From HGM10611 sp964384805 (lineage in GTDB: Bacteria > Bacillota_I > Bacilli_A > ML615J-28 > CAG-313): 35,086 bases of DNA. Under the pieces are notes generated by a model, which ran no database searches, was not told the DNA's origin, and was given only the letters and a program-made list of their open reading frames with translations. Shown here piece after piece: positions 1-7,600 of the stretch (position 1 is the stretch's first letter; every line of letters begins with the position of its first letter). The stretch covers positions 1-35,086 of the forward strand of contig CAYLLO010000010.1 in assembly GCA_964384805.1 (NCBI GenBank), in the 5' to 3' direction. Made by a program: the position numbers and the translations under genes.

Positions 1-573
1 AAATATAAACCACAAACTGTTCCTGTAGCGTTGTCAATTGCTCCATGTAAAGTTACTTTACCAAAGTCTTTTCCTAACCAATAATCTTCACATGCATCCA
101 TTTCTAAACATTCACCAAAATACTTTAATCTTGGAATTCTAGAATGAGCATCATATTTGTTTAAAATATTATTTTTTACTATTAAGTCTTTTTGACCTTC
201 TGAAAGTTTTTCTTTATTCTTTTTAGCTGCTTTGATCTTTTTCTTTTCTAATTTTACAGTATCTTTTTGAACTTTAGGTGAAAGAATATTATTTTTTCTA
301 AAAAGAGTATAAAGTGCAGTATAAGAAATATTAATATTTTCATGTTCTTCAAGAAGTTCTTGAAAATGTTTAAAATTAGCATCATAATATTTAGTTTTAT
401 ATAGTTCAATAATTCTATCTTTTTATTTAGTAAATTTGTATTAATCTATTAACTTGTCGTAAAGTAATACCAAGTTTAATAGCAGCACGTTTTTTATTTC
501 CATTGTTATCTACTAGATTTTTAATTATTTCATATTTTATTTGTTCCATTGTTCTTAATTCTACTTTCTTCAT
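1..573 (-). pseudogene. Decayed transposase, IS1202/ISNCY-like, truncated by window edge
   Basis: Read on the minus strand, an ATG at 573 with a GGAGG ribosome site begins MKKVELRTMEQIKYEI and a helix-turn-helix like that of IS1202-type transposases (KKRAAIKLGITLRQVNRLI). The frame stops at TAA 427-429. A second frame from about 426 continues open to base 1 (DRIIELYKTKYYDANFKHF, then YTALYTLF, then LEMDACEDYWLG and HGAIDNATG), which matches the middle and catalytic DDE region of this family. The stretch that normally links the two parts, roughly 25 residues after the HTH, is missing, so the gene has a deletion plus a frame change and cannot be functional as it stands. The C-terminus lies outside the window. 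The family name is from recall of family motifs; that it is a transposase is fairly secure. Confidence 0.75.
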
Positions 574-693
574 GATGAATACCTCCGACAGATATTATAT
601 CATGATATTTAATATTGGGACATTTTCTAAAACTAACTATTAAGACATTATCATAAAATAAACACAAGAGAAGGAAAAAAGGTTATAAATTAT

Positions 694-722
694 TTGAAAA
701 TATATTTTTGATATGATATAAT
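694..722 (+). promoter_or_regulatory. Sigma-A-type promoter of pckA
   Basis: TTGAAA (694-699), 17-nt spacer, TATAAT (717-722). It leaves a 5' untranslated leader of about 110 nt before pckA. The rest of the 574-839 gap shows no gene. Confidence 0.75.
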
Positions 723-738
723 ATGATATGGATATGAG

Positions 739-766
739 AATTTCAACACGATATATAATTGAAATT
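739..766 (+). other. Inverted repeat (hairpin) in pckA leader
   Basis: AATTTCAA (739-746) and TTGAAATT (759-766) form a perfect 8-bp stem with a 12-nt loop about 15 nt downstream of the predicted transcription start of pckA. There is no T-run after it, so it is not a terminator. It could stabilise the mRNA or be a repressor operator; I recognise no known motif. Confidence 0.4.
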
Positions 767-839
767 ATATAGTGGTTGATTCCTACAAATCTTAGTAAAA
801 AATTATTTAAAATAAAATTAGAAAGAGGTATTTAACATT

Positions 840-2447
840 ATGAAAACAATTGATTTAAGCAAATACGGTATTACTGGTGCTAAAGAAATTATTTACAATC
901 CTTCTTATGAAGAATTATTTGAAGCTGAAACTAATTTAGAGTTAACTGGTTATGAAAAAGGACAAGTTACTGAATTAGGTGCGGTAAATGTAATGACTGG
1001 TGTTTATACAGGTCGTTCGCCTAAGGATAAATTTATCGTTATGGATGAAAATTCAAAAGATACTGTTTGGTGGACAAGTGATGAATTTAAAAATGATAAT
1101 CATCCTTGTAGTGAAGAAACTTGGAAAGAGTTAAAGGAATTAGCTGTTAAACAACTTTCCAATAAAAAACTTTATGTTGTAGATTTATTTTGCGGAGCTA
1201 ATAAAGATACTAGAATGGCTATTAGATTTATAATGGAAGTTGCTTGGCAAGCTCATTTTGTTAAAAATATGTTCATTAATCCAACTACTGATGAATTAGA
1301 AAATTTTGAACCTGACTTTGTTGTTTATAATGCTTCAAAAGCTAAAGTTGAAAATTATAAAGAATTAGGATTAAATTCTGAAACAGCTGTAGCTTTCAAT
1401 ATTACTTCTCGCGAACAAGTTATTTTAAATACTTGGTATGGTGGAGAAATGAAAAAAGGTATGTTTTCAATGATGAACTACTATTTACCACTTAAAGGTA
1501 TGGCATCAATGCATTGTAGTGCCAACACAGATATGAATGGAGAAAATACAGCATTATTCTTCGGTTTATCTGGAACTGGGAAAACGACTTTATCAACAGA
1601 TCCAAAACGTTTATTAATTGGTGATGACGAACACGGATGGGATGACAAAGGAGTATTCAACTTTGAAGGTGGATGCTATGCTAAAGTTATTAATCTTGAT
1701 AAAGAATCTGAGCCAGACATTTATCGAGCAATTAGACGTAATGCATTATTAGAAAATGTTACTGTCGATGAAAATGGGGTTATTGATTTTAAAGATGGAT
1801 CAACTACCGAAAATACTCGTGTTTCTTATCCAATTAACCACATTGAAAAAATTGTTCGCCCTGTTTCTGCTGCCCCTGCAGCTAAAAACGTCATTTTCTT
1901 ATCTGCAGATGCATTTGGAGTACTTCCTCCAGTTTCAGTGTTAACTCCTGAACAAGCTCAATACTATTTCTTATCAGGATTTACATCAAAATTAGCGGGA
2001 ACAGAACGTGGAATTACTGAACCTACTCCAACCTTCTCAGCATGCTTTGGGCAAGCATTCTTAGAATTACATCCAACCAAATATGCAGAAGAATTAGTTA
2101 AAAAAATGGAAGTAAGTGGAGCTAAAGCTTATCTTGTTAACACTGGATGGAATGGTACAGGAAAACGTATCTCTATTAAGGATACTCGAGGAATTATTGA
2201 TGCGATTTTAGATGGCTCAATTCTTAAGGCTAAAACTAAGGTTGTTCCATACTTTAATTTAGAAGTTCCTACCGAATTACCAGGTGTTAATCCAGCAATC
2301 TTAGATCCTCGCGATACTTATGCTGATTCTAAAGAATGGGATGCAAAAGCACAAGATTTAGCTGCCCGTTTTGTTAAAAATTTTGATAAATATACAGGAA
2401 ATGAAGCAGGTAAAGCTCTAGTTAAAGCTGGACCTCAAGTAAAATAA
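840..2447 (+). CDS. pckA: Phosphoenolpyruvate carboxykinase (ATP)
   Basis: Cytosolic enzyme that interconverts oxaloacetate + ATP and PEP + CO2 + ADP. In gut anaerobes it often runs in the carboxylating direction to make oxaloacetate, otherwise in gluconeogenesis. The 535-residue length is normal for the ATP-dependent family. Visible motifs: TGRSPKDKF (57-65), substrate-binding region; the kinase P-loop GLSGTGKT (242-249); the metal-binding IGDDEHGW (260-267). The ATG at 840 is preceded by AGAGG at 824-828. It has its own promoter at 694-722 and is closed by a strong terminator at 2467-2496, so it is monocistronic. No truncation or missing catalytic motif is seen. Confidence 0.97.
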   Translation: MKTIDLSKYGITGAKEIIYNPSYEELFEAETNLELTGYEKGQVTELGAVNVMTGVYTGRSPKDKFIVMDENSKDTVWWTSDEFKNDNHPCSEETWKELKELAVKQLSNKKLYVVDLFCGANKDTRMAIRFIMEVAWQAHFVKNMFINPTTDELENFEPDFVVYNASKAKVENYKELGLNSETAVAFNITSREQVILNTWYGGEMKKGMFSMMNYYLPLKGMASMHCSANTDMNGENTALFFGLSGTGKTTLSTDPKRLLIGDDEHGWDDKGVFNFEGGCYAKVINLDKESEPDIYRAIRRNALLENVTVDENGVIDFKDGSTTENTRVSYPINHIEKIVRPVSAAPAAKNVIFLSADAFGVLPPVSVLTPEQAQYYFLSGFTSKLAGTERGITEPTPTFSACFGQAFLELHPTKYAEELVKKMEVSGAKAYLVNTGWNGTGKRISIKDTRGIIDAILDGSILKAKTKVVPYFNLEVPTELPGVNPAILDPRDTYADSKEWDAKAQDLAARFVKNFDKYTGNEAGKALVKAGPQVK

Positions 2448-2466
2448 AAATTATATAAATTGAAAT

Positions 2467-2496
2467 AAACCCCAGGAGATTATTCTTGGGGTTTTT
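2467..2496 (+). terminator. Rho-independent terminator after pckA
   Basis: AAACCCCA (2467-2474) pairs with TGGGGTTT (2487-2494), followed by a T-run. Confidence 0.9.
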
Positions 2497-2570
2497 ACTT
2501 TTTGTTAAAACATATATATTAGCTAGTATATAACTAATTGGGTAATATAGTTAAATAATTATAGAATTTG

Positions 2571-2599
2571 TTGTGAAAGAAAAAATATTGTGTTATAAT
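2571..2599 (+). promoter_or_regulatory. Promoter of the purine permease gene
   Basis: TTGTGA (2571-2576), 17-nt spacer, TATAAT (2594-2599). The leader is only about 25 nt, leaving no room for a purine riboswitch. Confidence 0.65.
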
Positions 2600-2630
2600 G
2601 AGGTGACATTAGTTGAAAGGAGACATTTAT

Positions 2631-3986
2631 ATGGAAAAATTATTTCGTTTAAAAGAAAATGGTACAAAAGTATCAACCGAAATTATTGCTGGTTTAACAA
2701 CATTCTTTGCGATGTCATACATTATTATTGTTAATCCAGGAATTCTTTCAGAAGCCGGTATGGAATGGGGAGCAGTATTTTTAGCTACAATTATTTCAGC
2801 AATTATCGGAACGCTTGTAATGGGGTTAGTTGCTAATGTACCTTATGCCCAAGCACCAGGAATGGGTCTTAATGCTTTTTTTGTTTATACAGTATGTTTT
2901 GGTTTAGGATTTACATGGCAACAAGCTCTTTCAATGGTATTTATTTGTGGTATTATTAATATTTTGATTACCGTTACAAAAATTCGTAAATACATTATCA
3001 AGGCAATTCCACTTAGTCTACAACATGCTATTGGTGGTGGTATTGGGATTTTTGTTGCATATATAGGATTCTTAAATGTTGGTATTTTGAATTTTGGTGG
3101 TGGTGTTCCTGCACTTACAACCTTAAATCAACCAGCATTTTGGGTGTTTTTAATTGGTCTTGCTTTAATTATAATTTTACTTGTTCTTAAAGTTAAAGGA
3201 GCAATCTTGATTTCAATTGTTGTAACAACAATTATTGGTATTCCTTTTGGAGTAACTTCTTTAGGAGAAACAATAAGTTTTACTGAAGCATGTGAACAAT
3301 TTCCAACAACTTTTTTAGCTATATTTAGAGAAGGTGGTATTGCTAGTTTATTCACAGATCTTTCTAAACTTCCACTAGTATTAATAACAATTTTCTCTTT
3401 TAGTATATCTGATACCTTTGATACAATTGGGACTTTTATTGGTACTGGTCGTCGTAGTGGAATCTTTTCAGCAGAAGATGAAAAAGCTATGGAATCAGGA
3501 GCAGGATTTAAATCAAAGATGGATAAAGCCTTATTTGCCGATGCTACCGCAACATCAATAGGTGCTCTTTTGGGTACTTCGAATACAACAACCTTTGTTG
3601 AAAGTTCAGCGGGGATTGGAGCAGGTGGACGTACAGGTTTGACATCTGTAGTTGTTGCTATTTGTTTTGCGTTATCAGCTTTCCTAGCTACTTTTGTAAG
3701 TGCCGTTCCTTTTGCGGCAACAGCTCCTGCATTAGTAGTAGTTGGTATTATGATGACATCTTCATTTAAAGATATTGAATGGAGTGATTTTGATGAAGCG
3801 GTCCCAGCCTTCTTTGCCGGTATTTTCATGGCTCTTTGTTATAGTATTTCATATGGAATCGCTGCAGGATTTATCTTCTATATTATTGTAAAAATTTGTA
3901 AAGGTAAAATAAAAGAAATTAATCCAATCCTATGGATTTGTACAGGATTATTTATCTTAAACTTTGTATTACTAGCATTAATTTAA
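2631..3986 (+). CDS. NCS2 family purine (adenine/guanine/hypoxanthine) permease
   Basis: Polytopic inner-membrane proton symporter for nucleobases, of the AzgA/PbuG branch of NCS2. The 451-residue protein has about 12-14 hydrophobic segments and the branch motifs: APGMGLNAFFVYTV near residues 75-88, the SISDTFDTIGTF motif in the middle, and a conserved ATATSIGALLGTSNTTTFVE stretch. I start it at ATG 2631, which has AAAGGAG at 2616-2622; the frame is open upstream to a TTG at 2613, but this would place the start before the ribosome site. It has its own promoter and terminator. The exact substrate (adenine or guanine/hypoxanthine) cannot be decided by eye. No purine riboswitch is present. Confidence 0.92.
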   Translation: MEKLFRLKENGTKVSTEIIAGLTTFFAMSYIIIVNPGILSEAGMEWGAVFLATIISAIIGTLVMGLVANVPYAQAPGMGLNAFFVYTVCFGLGFTWQQALSMVFICGIINILITVTKIRKYIIKAIPLSLQHAIGGGIGIFVAYIGFLNVGILNFGGGVPALTTLNQPAFWVFLIGLALIIILLVLKVKGAILISIVVTTIIGIPFGVTSLGETISFTEACEQFPTTFLAIFREGGIASLFTDLSKLPLVLITIFSFSISDTFDTIGTFIGTGRRSGIFSAEDEKAMESGAGFKSKMDKALFADATATSIGALLGTSNTTTFVESSAGIGAGGRTGLTSVVVAICFALSAFLATFVSAVPFAATAPALVVVGIMMTSSFKDIEWSDFDEAVPAFFAGIFMALCYSISYGIAAGFIFYIIVKICKGKIKEINPILWICTGLFILNFVLLALI

Positions 3987-3995
3987 TATGTAAAT

Positions 3996-4026
3996 AAGGT
4001 GAGTAAAAAAACTCACCTTTTTATTT
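3996..4026 (+). terminator. Terminator after purine permease
   Basis: AAGGTGAGT (3996-4004) pairs with ACTCACCTT (4011-4019), followed by a T-rich tail. Confidence 0.9.
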
Positions 4027-4086
4027 TCATATTAGTTTCTTTTTTCCTCAATTTGGTGTAAAATATGACATAATGAGAGGTGTATT

Positions 4087-5352
4087 ATGTTACCAAGAGG
4101 ATTAAATAAAAAGAATAATGAATTATATATTAATGAGTATTCATTTAAAAAATTACAAAAAGAATACGGGACACCATTATATATATATGATAAAAAAGAA
4201 TTATTAGCCAATATTGAAACTTTTAATCAGTACTTTAAAGGCCAAAATTTTAAATCACAGATTGTTTATGCATCTAAAGCTTTTTTGGTACCTAAAATGT
4301 GTGAAATTATTAATGAAAACAATTGGATGATTGATGCGGTTAGTTTAGGAGATTTATATATAATAGATCAAAGTATGGATATTAAAAAGGCTGTTTTTCA
4401 TGGAAATAATAAATCAGTTGAAGAATTACGATTTGCGATTGAAAAAAATGTAGGAGTGATAGTTGTTGATAATTATGAAGAGTTAGAAACGTTAGGATTA
4501 TTAGCTAAAGAATATCAAAAAAAAGTTAAAACAATGTTTAGAATAAATCCTGGAATCGAAGCACATACTCATTCATACATTCAAACATCTTTATTGTCTT
4601 CTAAATTTGGGGAAAGTATTTATGATGAAAAAGTATTAGATAAAATAATGCGATATTATCAAAATAATCATCAAGTAGAATTATTAGGTTTTCATTCCCA
4701 TATTGGATCACAAATAACAGAAGTAGATGCCTTTTTAAAAAATGCAGAAATGATGGTTAAATTTAGTTTAAAAATGGAAAAACAATATAATTATAAGATT
4801 ACAGAACTAAATTTAGGTGGCGGATTTGGGATTAAATATACTAATGAAAAAATAAAACTAGCTCAAATTCTTCAAGAATTATCAAACTGTTTAGATAATT
4901 TAGTAGCTAATACTTCGATTAAGAAAGTATATATTGAACCAGGTCGTTCAGTTGTCGGACGTAGTGGAATGACTTTATATACTGGATCAATGATTAAAAA
5001 TACCTTCGGTGGTAAAAAGTATTTATTTGTTGATGGTGGAATGACGGATAATATTCGCCCTGCCTTATATCAAGCAGAATATGAAGTTATTAATCCAATT
5101 AGATTAAATGGAGAAAAAGTGTTGGTTGATGTTGTCGGCAAGTGTTGTGAATCAGGAGATATTGTTTCAAAAAGTACGAAAATAGCTTTTGAAAAAGGAG
5201 ATCCTATCCTTGTTTTATCAACAGGAGCATACGGATATTCAATGAGTTCCAATTATAATAGTGCTTTAAAAGCTGCAGTAATTTTAGTAGATGAAAACAT
5301 TGAAGTAATTAGTAGAAGAGAAGAATTAAAAGATTTGATGAAGTTATATTAA
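4087..5352 (+). CDS. lysA: Diaminopimelate decarboxylase
   Basis: PLP enzyme, fold type III, that decarboxylates meso-diaminopimelate to L-lysine, the last step of lysine synthesis. The 421-residue length is typical. Seen: PLP lysine in YASKAF (Lys64), HSHIGSQ (203-209), the phosphate-binding GGGFG (244-248), EPGRS (284-288), the active-site CESGD (354-358) and the C-terminal AYGYSMSSNYN (381-391). ATG 4087 follows GAGAGG at 4075-4080. Only about 60 nt separate it from the preceding terminator, so no lysine riboswitch fits, and I see no convincing -35 box. It stands alone rather than in a dap operon. A paralogous decarboxylase of arginine or ornithine is unlikely because the CESGD and GSQ motifs match LysA. 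Confidence 0.93.
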   Translation: MLPRGLNKKNNELYINEYSFKKLQKEYGTPLYIYDKKELLANIETFNQYFKGQNFKSQIVYASKAFLVPKMCEIINENNWMIDAVSLGDLYIIDQSMDIKKAVFHGNNKSVEELRFAIEKNVGVIVVDNYEELETLGLLAKEYQKKVKTMFRINPGIEAHTHSYIQTSLLSSKFGESIYDEKVLDKIMRYYQNNHQVELLGFHSHIGSQITEVDAFLKNAEMMVKFSLKMEKQYNYKITELNLGGGFGIKYTNEKIKLAQILQELSNCLDNLVANTSIKKVYIEPGRSVVGRSGMTLYTGSMIKNTFGGKKYLFVDGGMTDNIRPALYQAEYEVINPIRLNGEKVLVDVVGKCCESGDIVSKSTKIAFEKGDPILVLSTGAYGYSMSSNYNSALKAAVILVDENIEVISRREELKDLMKLY

Positions 5353-5401
5353 AAAATGGATATATTACTTCTTAATTTGGTGAAGTTAAGAATAAAAAAA
5401 T

Positions 5402-5450
5402 AACACACACATTAGTTTTCTGATAATGTAAGGGAAAAGATGTGTGTGTT
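5402..5450. terminator. Bidirectional terminator between convergent lysA and NAGPA gene
   Basis: AACACACACAT (5402-5412) pairs perfectly with ATGTGTGTGTT (5440-5450). A T-run follows on the plus strand (TTTTAATATTTT), and the minus strand also has a T-run (complement of the A-run at 5395-5401), so it can end transcription from both sides. The loop is long, 27 nt. Confidence 0.8.
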
Positions 5451-5469
5451 TTAATATTTTATATGGTTT

Positions 5470-5886
5470 TAATTATTTAATCCTTATCGTTCACGTTTTT
5501 TAATTAATGTCACCATAACCCCCAAAGAAATAATTCCTACGATTAAGGTATTCAATTCCTTTTTGCAGCCAGTCTTTTTTTCTGTATTTTGATTTTCTTC
5601 TATAAACTTTCCAGTTGTTAGGTCATAAACTTTATGTTCGTTAACTTCAATTTTACCCTGACCATCATTTAAATTATAACAAGTTAGGATATCAAATTCA
5701 ATTTGTGTAACATTTGTTAAATCATATTTTACTTCAATTGGTTCATCTAAATAAGGATTACGTTTATCATTAATTAAGATTCGATAATATTCTAAAGCTA
5801 AATCAGGATCATTAATTTCAGGAGTAAAAATTAATTTGTTCGTTCCCGTTTCAATTTTTAATTCTCCAAAAGTTGGTTGTTTTTTA
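5470..5886 (-). repeat. Long inverted repeat, copy 1 (3' end of NAGPA-1)
   Basis: This segment, covering the last ~135 codons of the 5484-7499 gene and about 14 bases past its stop, is almost identical to 34630-35032 on the other strand. I count about ten substitutions and one 15-nt insertion (encoding NQNTE) in about 400 nt. Upstream of the KKQPTFG codons the two genes fall to clearly lower similarity. Confidence 0.9.
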
Positions 5887-7499
5887 GCAGAAAAAACTTT
5901 TCCAGTAACCATTGTTTCGATGTTTTGTTTCTCAATAGTATCATAAGTGAATAGATACGTAAATTCAGTATTAGATGTTAACTCATCAAAAGAAACTTTA
6001 CCATCTACAACTTCCTTGGTAATTCCATTTAAAGTACATTTAATAGCCTTGATTTGATCAAAATCAACTTCACTTGTATCAAGAGCAAAAGATATTGAGG
6101 AATCAGTTGTTATGGTTTCGGTAAGATTGAAATCGGCACGCTTCATAACTACTAAAAGACAATTTCCTACATTACGAGGACTATTAGGGTCTCCAGAATC
6201 AGAAGGAGAATTTTTAACCACAAACTCACCATTTTCACGAATAAAGAAGGTAGATGATCCTCCTCCGTCTAATAAAACGGCATCCGTAATACCATAAGAC
6301 TTCATAAAAGCATTTATTTCTTGTTGGTTAGTACCAAACATTTTACGATTTTTTTGACGTCCATCCATAGTTAATAAACAAATAGTTCCATCGGCTTTTT
6401 GTCCGACAATTGTTCTTGGGGCTCTAGTTTTTAAATAGGAATCAGAGTGATATTCAGGTAAGTTATCATCTTCCGCAAGAAGGGCAAATCCTCCAATAAT
6501 ATTTTTGACGTCTGCATATTCACCGGTCAATTCATATTGTACTCTAATATATGTACCAATATTTAATAATTCTTGAACTTCAGGATTATTACTTGCTACA
6601 GCAAAACCAGTGGAAGGAACTTCGGTGTTTTTATCAGTAGAAGAAATAGCGCCATATCCATAATAACTATTTTCATCTGCTTGATAAATAACCCGTTCAG
6701 CCTTTTCAACAATATATACGTTGTCACTTTCAATAGTAGGAGCAGAAAATTGACGATTTGAGTAAGATGATTCACCATAGTTATTAATAATTTTATCACC
6801 AATGACGCGACCAAAATAAGCCCCTGTTTCTCCATTATCAATATTTTCATTAAATTTGTTTAAATTAATTGAAGCAATTTCAACGCCTGTTTCATCAAAA
6901 ATAGTCAAAATAGGTAAAGCTGTTCTAGTAACTTTATTTCCATCAATAAAGACAATTCCTTTTTCCGTGTTATTATGGTAGAAACCAACACCATTCCATC
7001 CTGATGCTTTATAACGAAGCATATTGCCATCGACGACTTCTAAACCATTGCCTGATTGACCAAAATCTTTAGTATTATGCCAGTCATAGAAATCACCATT
7101 AATACCGCCTAATACAACATATTCAGGATGTTTTTTTTCAAAATCTTTAGCCATCTCAGTTATTTCAACCATATTCCAGTTAAAACCTGATTGCATACTC
7201 CAAGGAATTACATAGGCATTACTAGAACTAGGAATATTTAAAATATTAATTTGTTGACCATACCATTTATTAACATCAATGGTTTGACTACCACCTGTAC
7301 CTTGATCCCAACCTGATGGCATATCTGTTCTTGTTTCGGCAATTATTTTTTCATACATTATATCTTGAAAAACGTAACTTTTGGTGCTACTAATTTCTCG
7401 GTAATAATCAGTATAATTTATTTCTACTGCTTGAGAAACTAAAGTACTTCCCCATAATAATAACATAAAAATAGTTAAAAAACTTATCATTTTTTTCAT
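5484..7499 (-). CDS. Secreted phosphodiester glycosidase (NAGPA/DUF2233) protein, NAGPA-1
   Basis: 671-residue exported protein. Residues 1-24 form a signal peptide ending near SQA-VEI. The NAGPA domain (PF09992 type, relatives of the lysosomal uncovering enzyme that removes GlcNAc from a phosphodiester) spans about 95-455, with GGINGDFYDW (131-140), RTIVGQKADGT (362-372), MDGRQ (378-382) and LLDGGGSST (409-417). About 455-635 are two beta-rich modules. The C-terminus has TGCKKELN (643-650), about 15 hydrophobic residues and KKRER, a likely anchoring or sorting signal. Start ATG is preceded by AGAGGTGA. It follows NAGPA-2 in the same direction but a terminator at 7568-7594 separates them. The natural substrate is unknown; a cell-wall or teichoic-acid glycan phosphodiester is only a guess. 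The 3' end is shared with NAGPA-3. Confidence 0.85.
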   Translation of the reverse strand: MKKMISFLTIFMLLLWGSTLVSQAVEINYTDYYREISSTKSYVFQDIMYEKIIAETRTDMPSGWDQGTGGSQTIDVNKWYGQQINILNIPSSSNAYVIPWSMQSGFNWNMVEITEMAKDFEKKHPEYVVLGGINGDFYDWHNTKDFGQSGNGLEVVDGNMLRYKASGWNGVGFYHNNTEKGIVFIDGNKVTRTALPILTIFDETGVEIASINLNKFNENIDNGETGAYFGRVIGDKIINNYGESSYSNRQFSAPTIESDNVYIVEKAERVIYQADENSYYGYGAISSTDKNTEVPSTGFAVASNNPEVQELLNIGTYIRVQYELTGEYADVKNIIGGFALLAEDDNLPEYHSDSYLKTRAPRTIVGQKADGTICLLTMDGRQKNRKMFGTNQQEINAFMKSYGITDAVLLDGGGSSTFFIRENGEFVVKNSPSDSGDPNSPRNVGNCLLVVMKRADFNLTETITTDSSISFALDTSEVDFDQIKAIKCTLNGITKEVVDGKVSFDELTSNTEFTYLFTYDTIEKQNIETMVTGKVFSAKKQPTFGELKIETGTNKLIFTPEINDPDLALEYYRILINDKRNPYLDEPIEVKYDLTNVTQIEFDILTCYNLNDGQGKIEVNEHKVYDLTTGKFIEENQNTEKKTGCKKELNTLIVGIISLGVMVTLIKKRER

Positions 7500-7567
7500 T
7501 TAATCACCTCTTGTACTATTATTCTATCATAAAAGAAGCTAAAAATATTAAAAATAGGTAAAAAAAG

Positions 7568-7594
7568 AAACTCAAAGTTCAAGACTTTGAGTTT
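7568..7594 (-). terminator. Terminator after NAGPA-2
   Basis: AAACTCAAAG (7568-7577) pairs with CTTTGAGTTT (7585-7594); on the minus strand a T-run follows (complement of the A-run at 7560-7567). It separates the two minus-strand NAGPA genes. Confidence 0.8.
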
Positions 7595-7600
7595 TAAAAA

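Noticed and set aside
2500..2630. Purine riboswitch before the permease
   Set aside because: The predicted promoter lies only about 25 nt from the ribosome site, and no riboswitch core is seen.
3128..3829. 233-residue antisense open frame within the purine permease
   Set aside because: It mirrors the opposite strand of a clear transporter, has low-complexity composition, no ribosome site and no recognised motif.
4027..4086. Lysine riboswitch before lysA
   Set aside because: The gap after the previous terminator is about 60 nt, far too short for the class.
5370..5390. Hairpin TTCTTAA/TTAAGAA just after lysA as terminator
   Set aside because: It is followed by A's, not T's, on the plus strand; the CA/TG hairpin at 5402-5450 is the better terminator.
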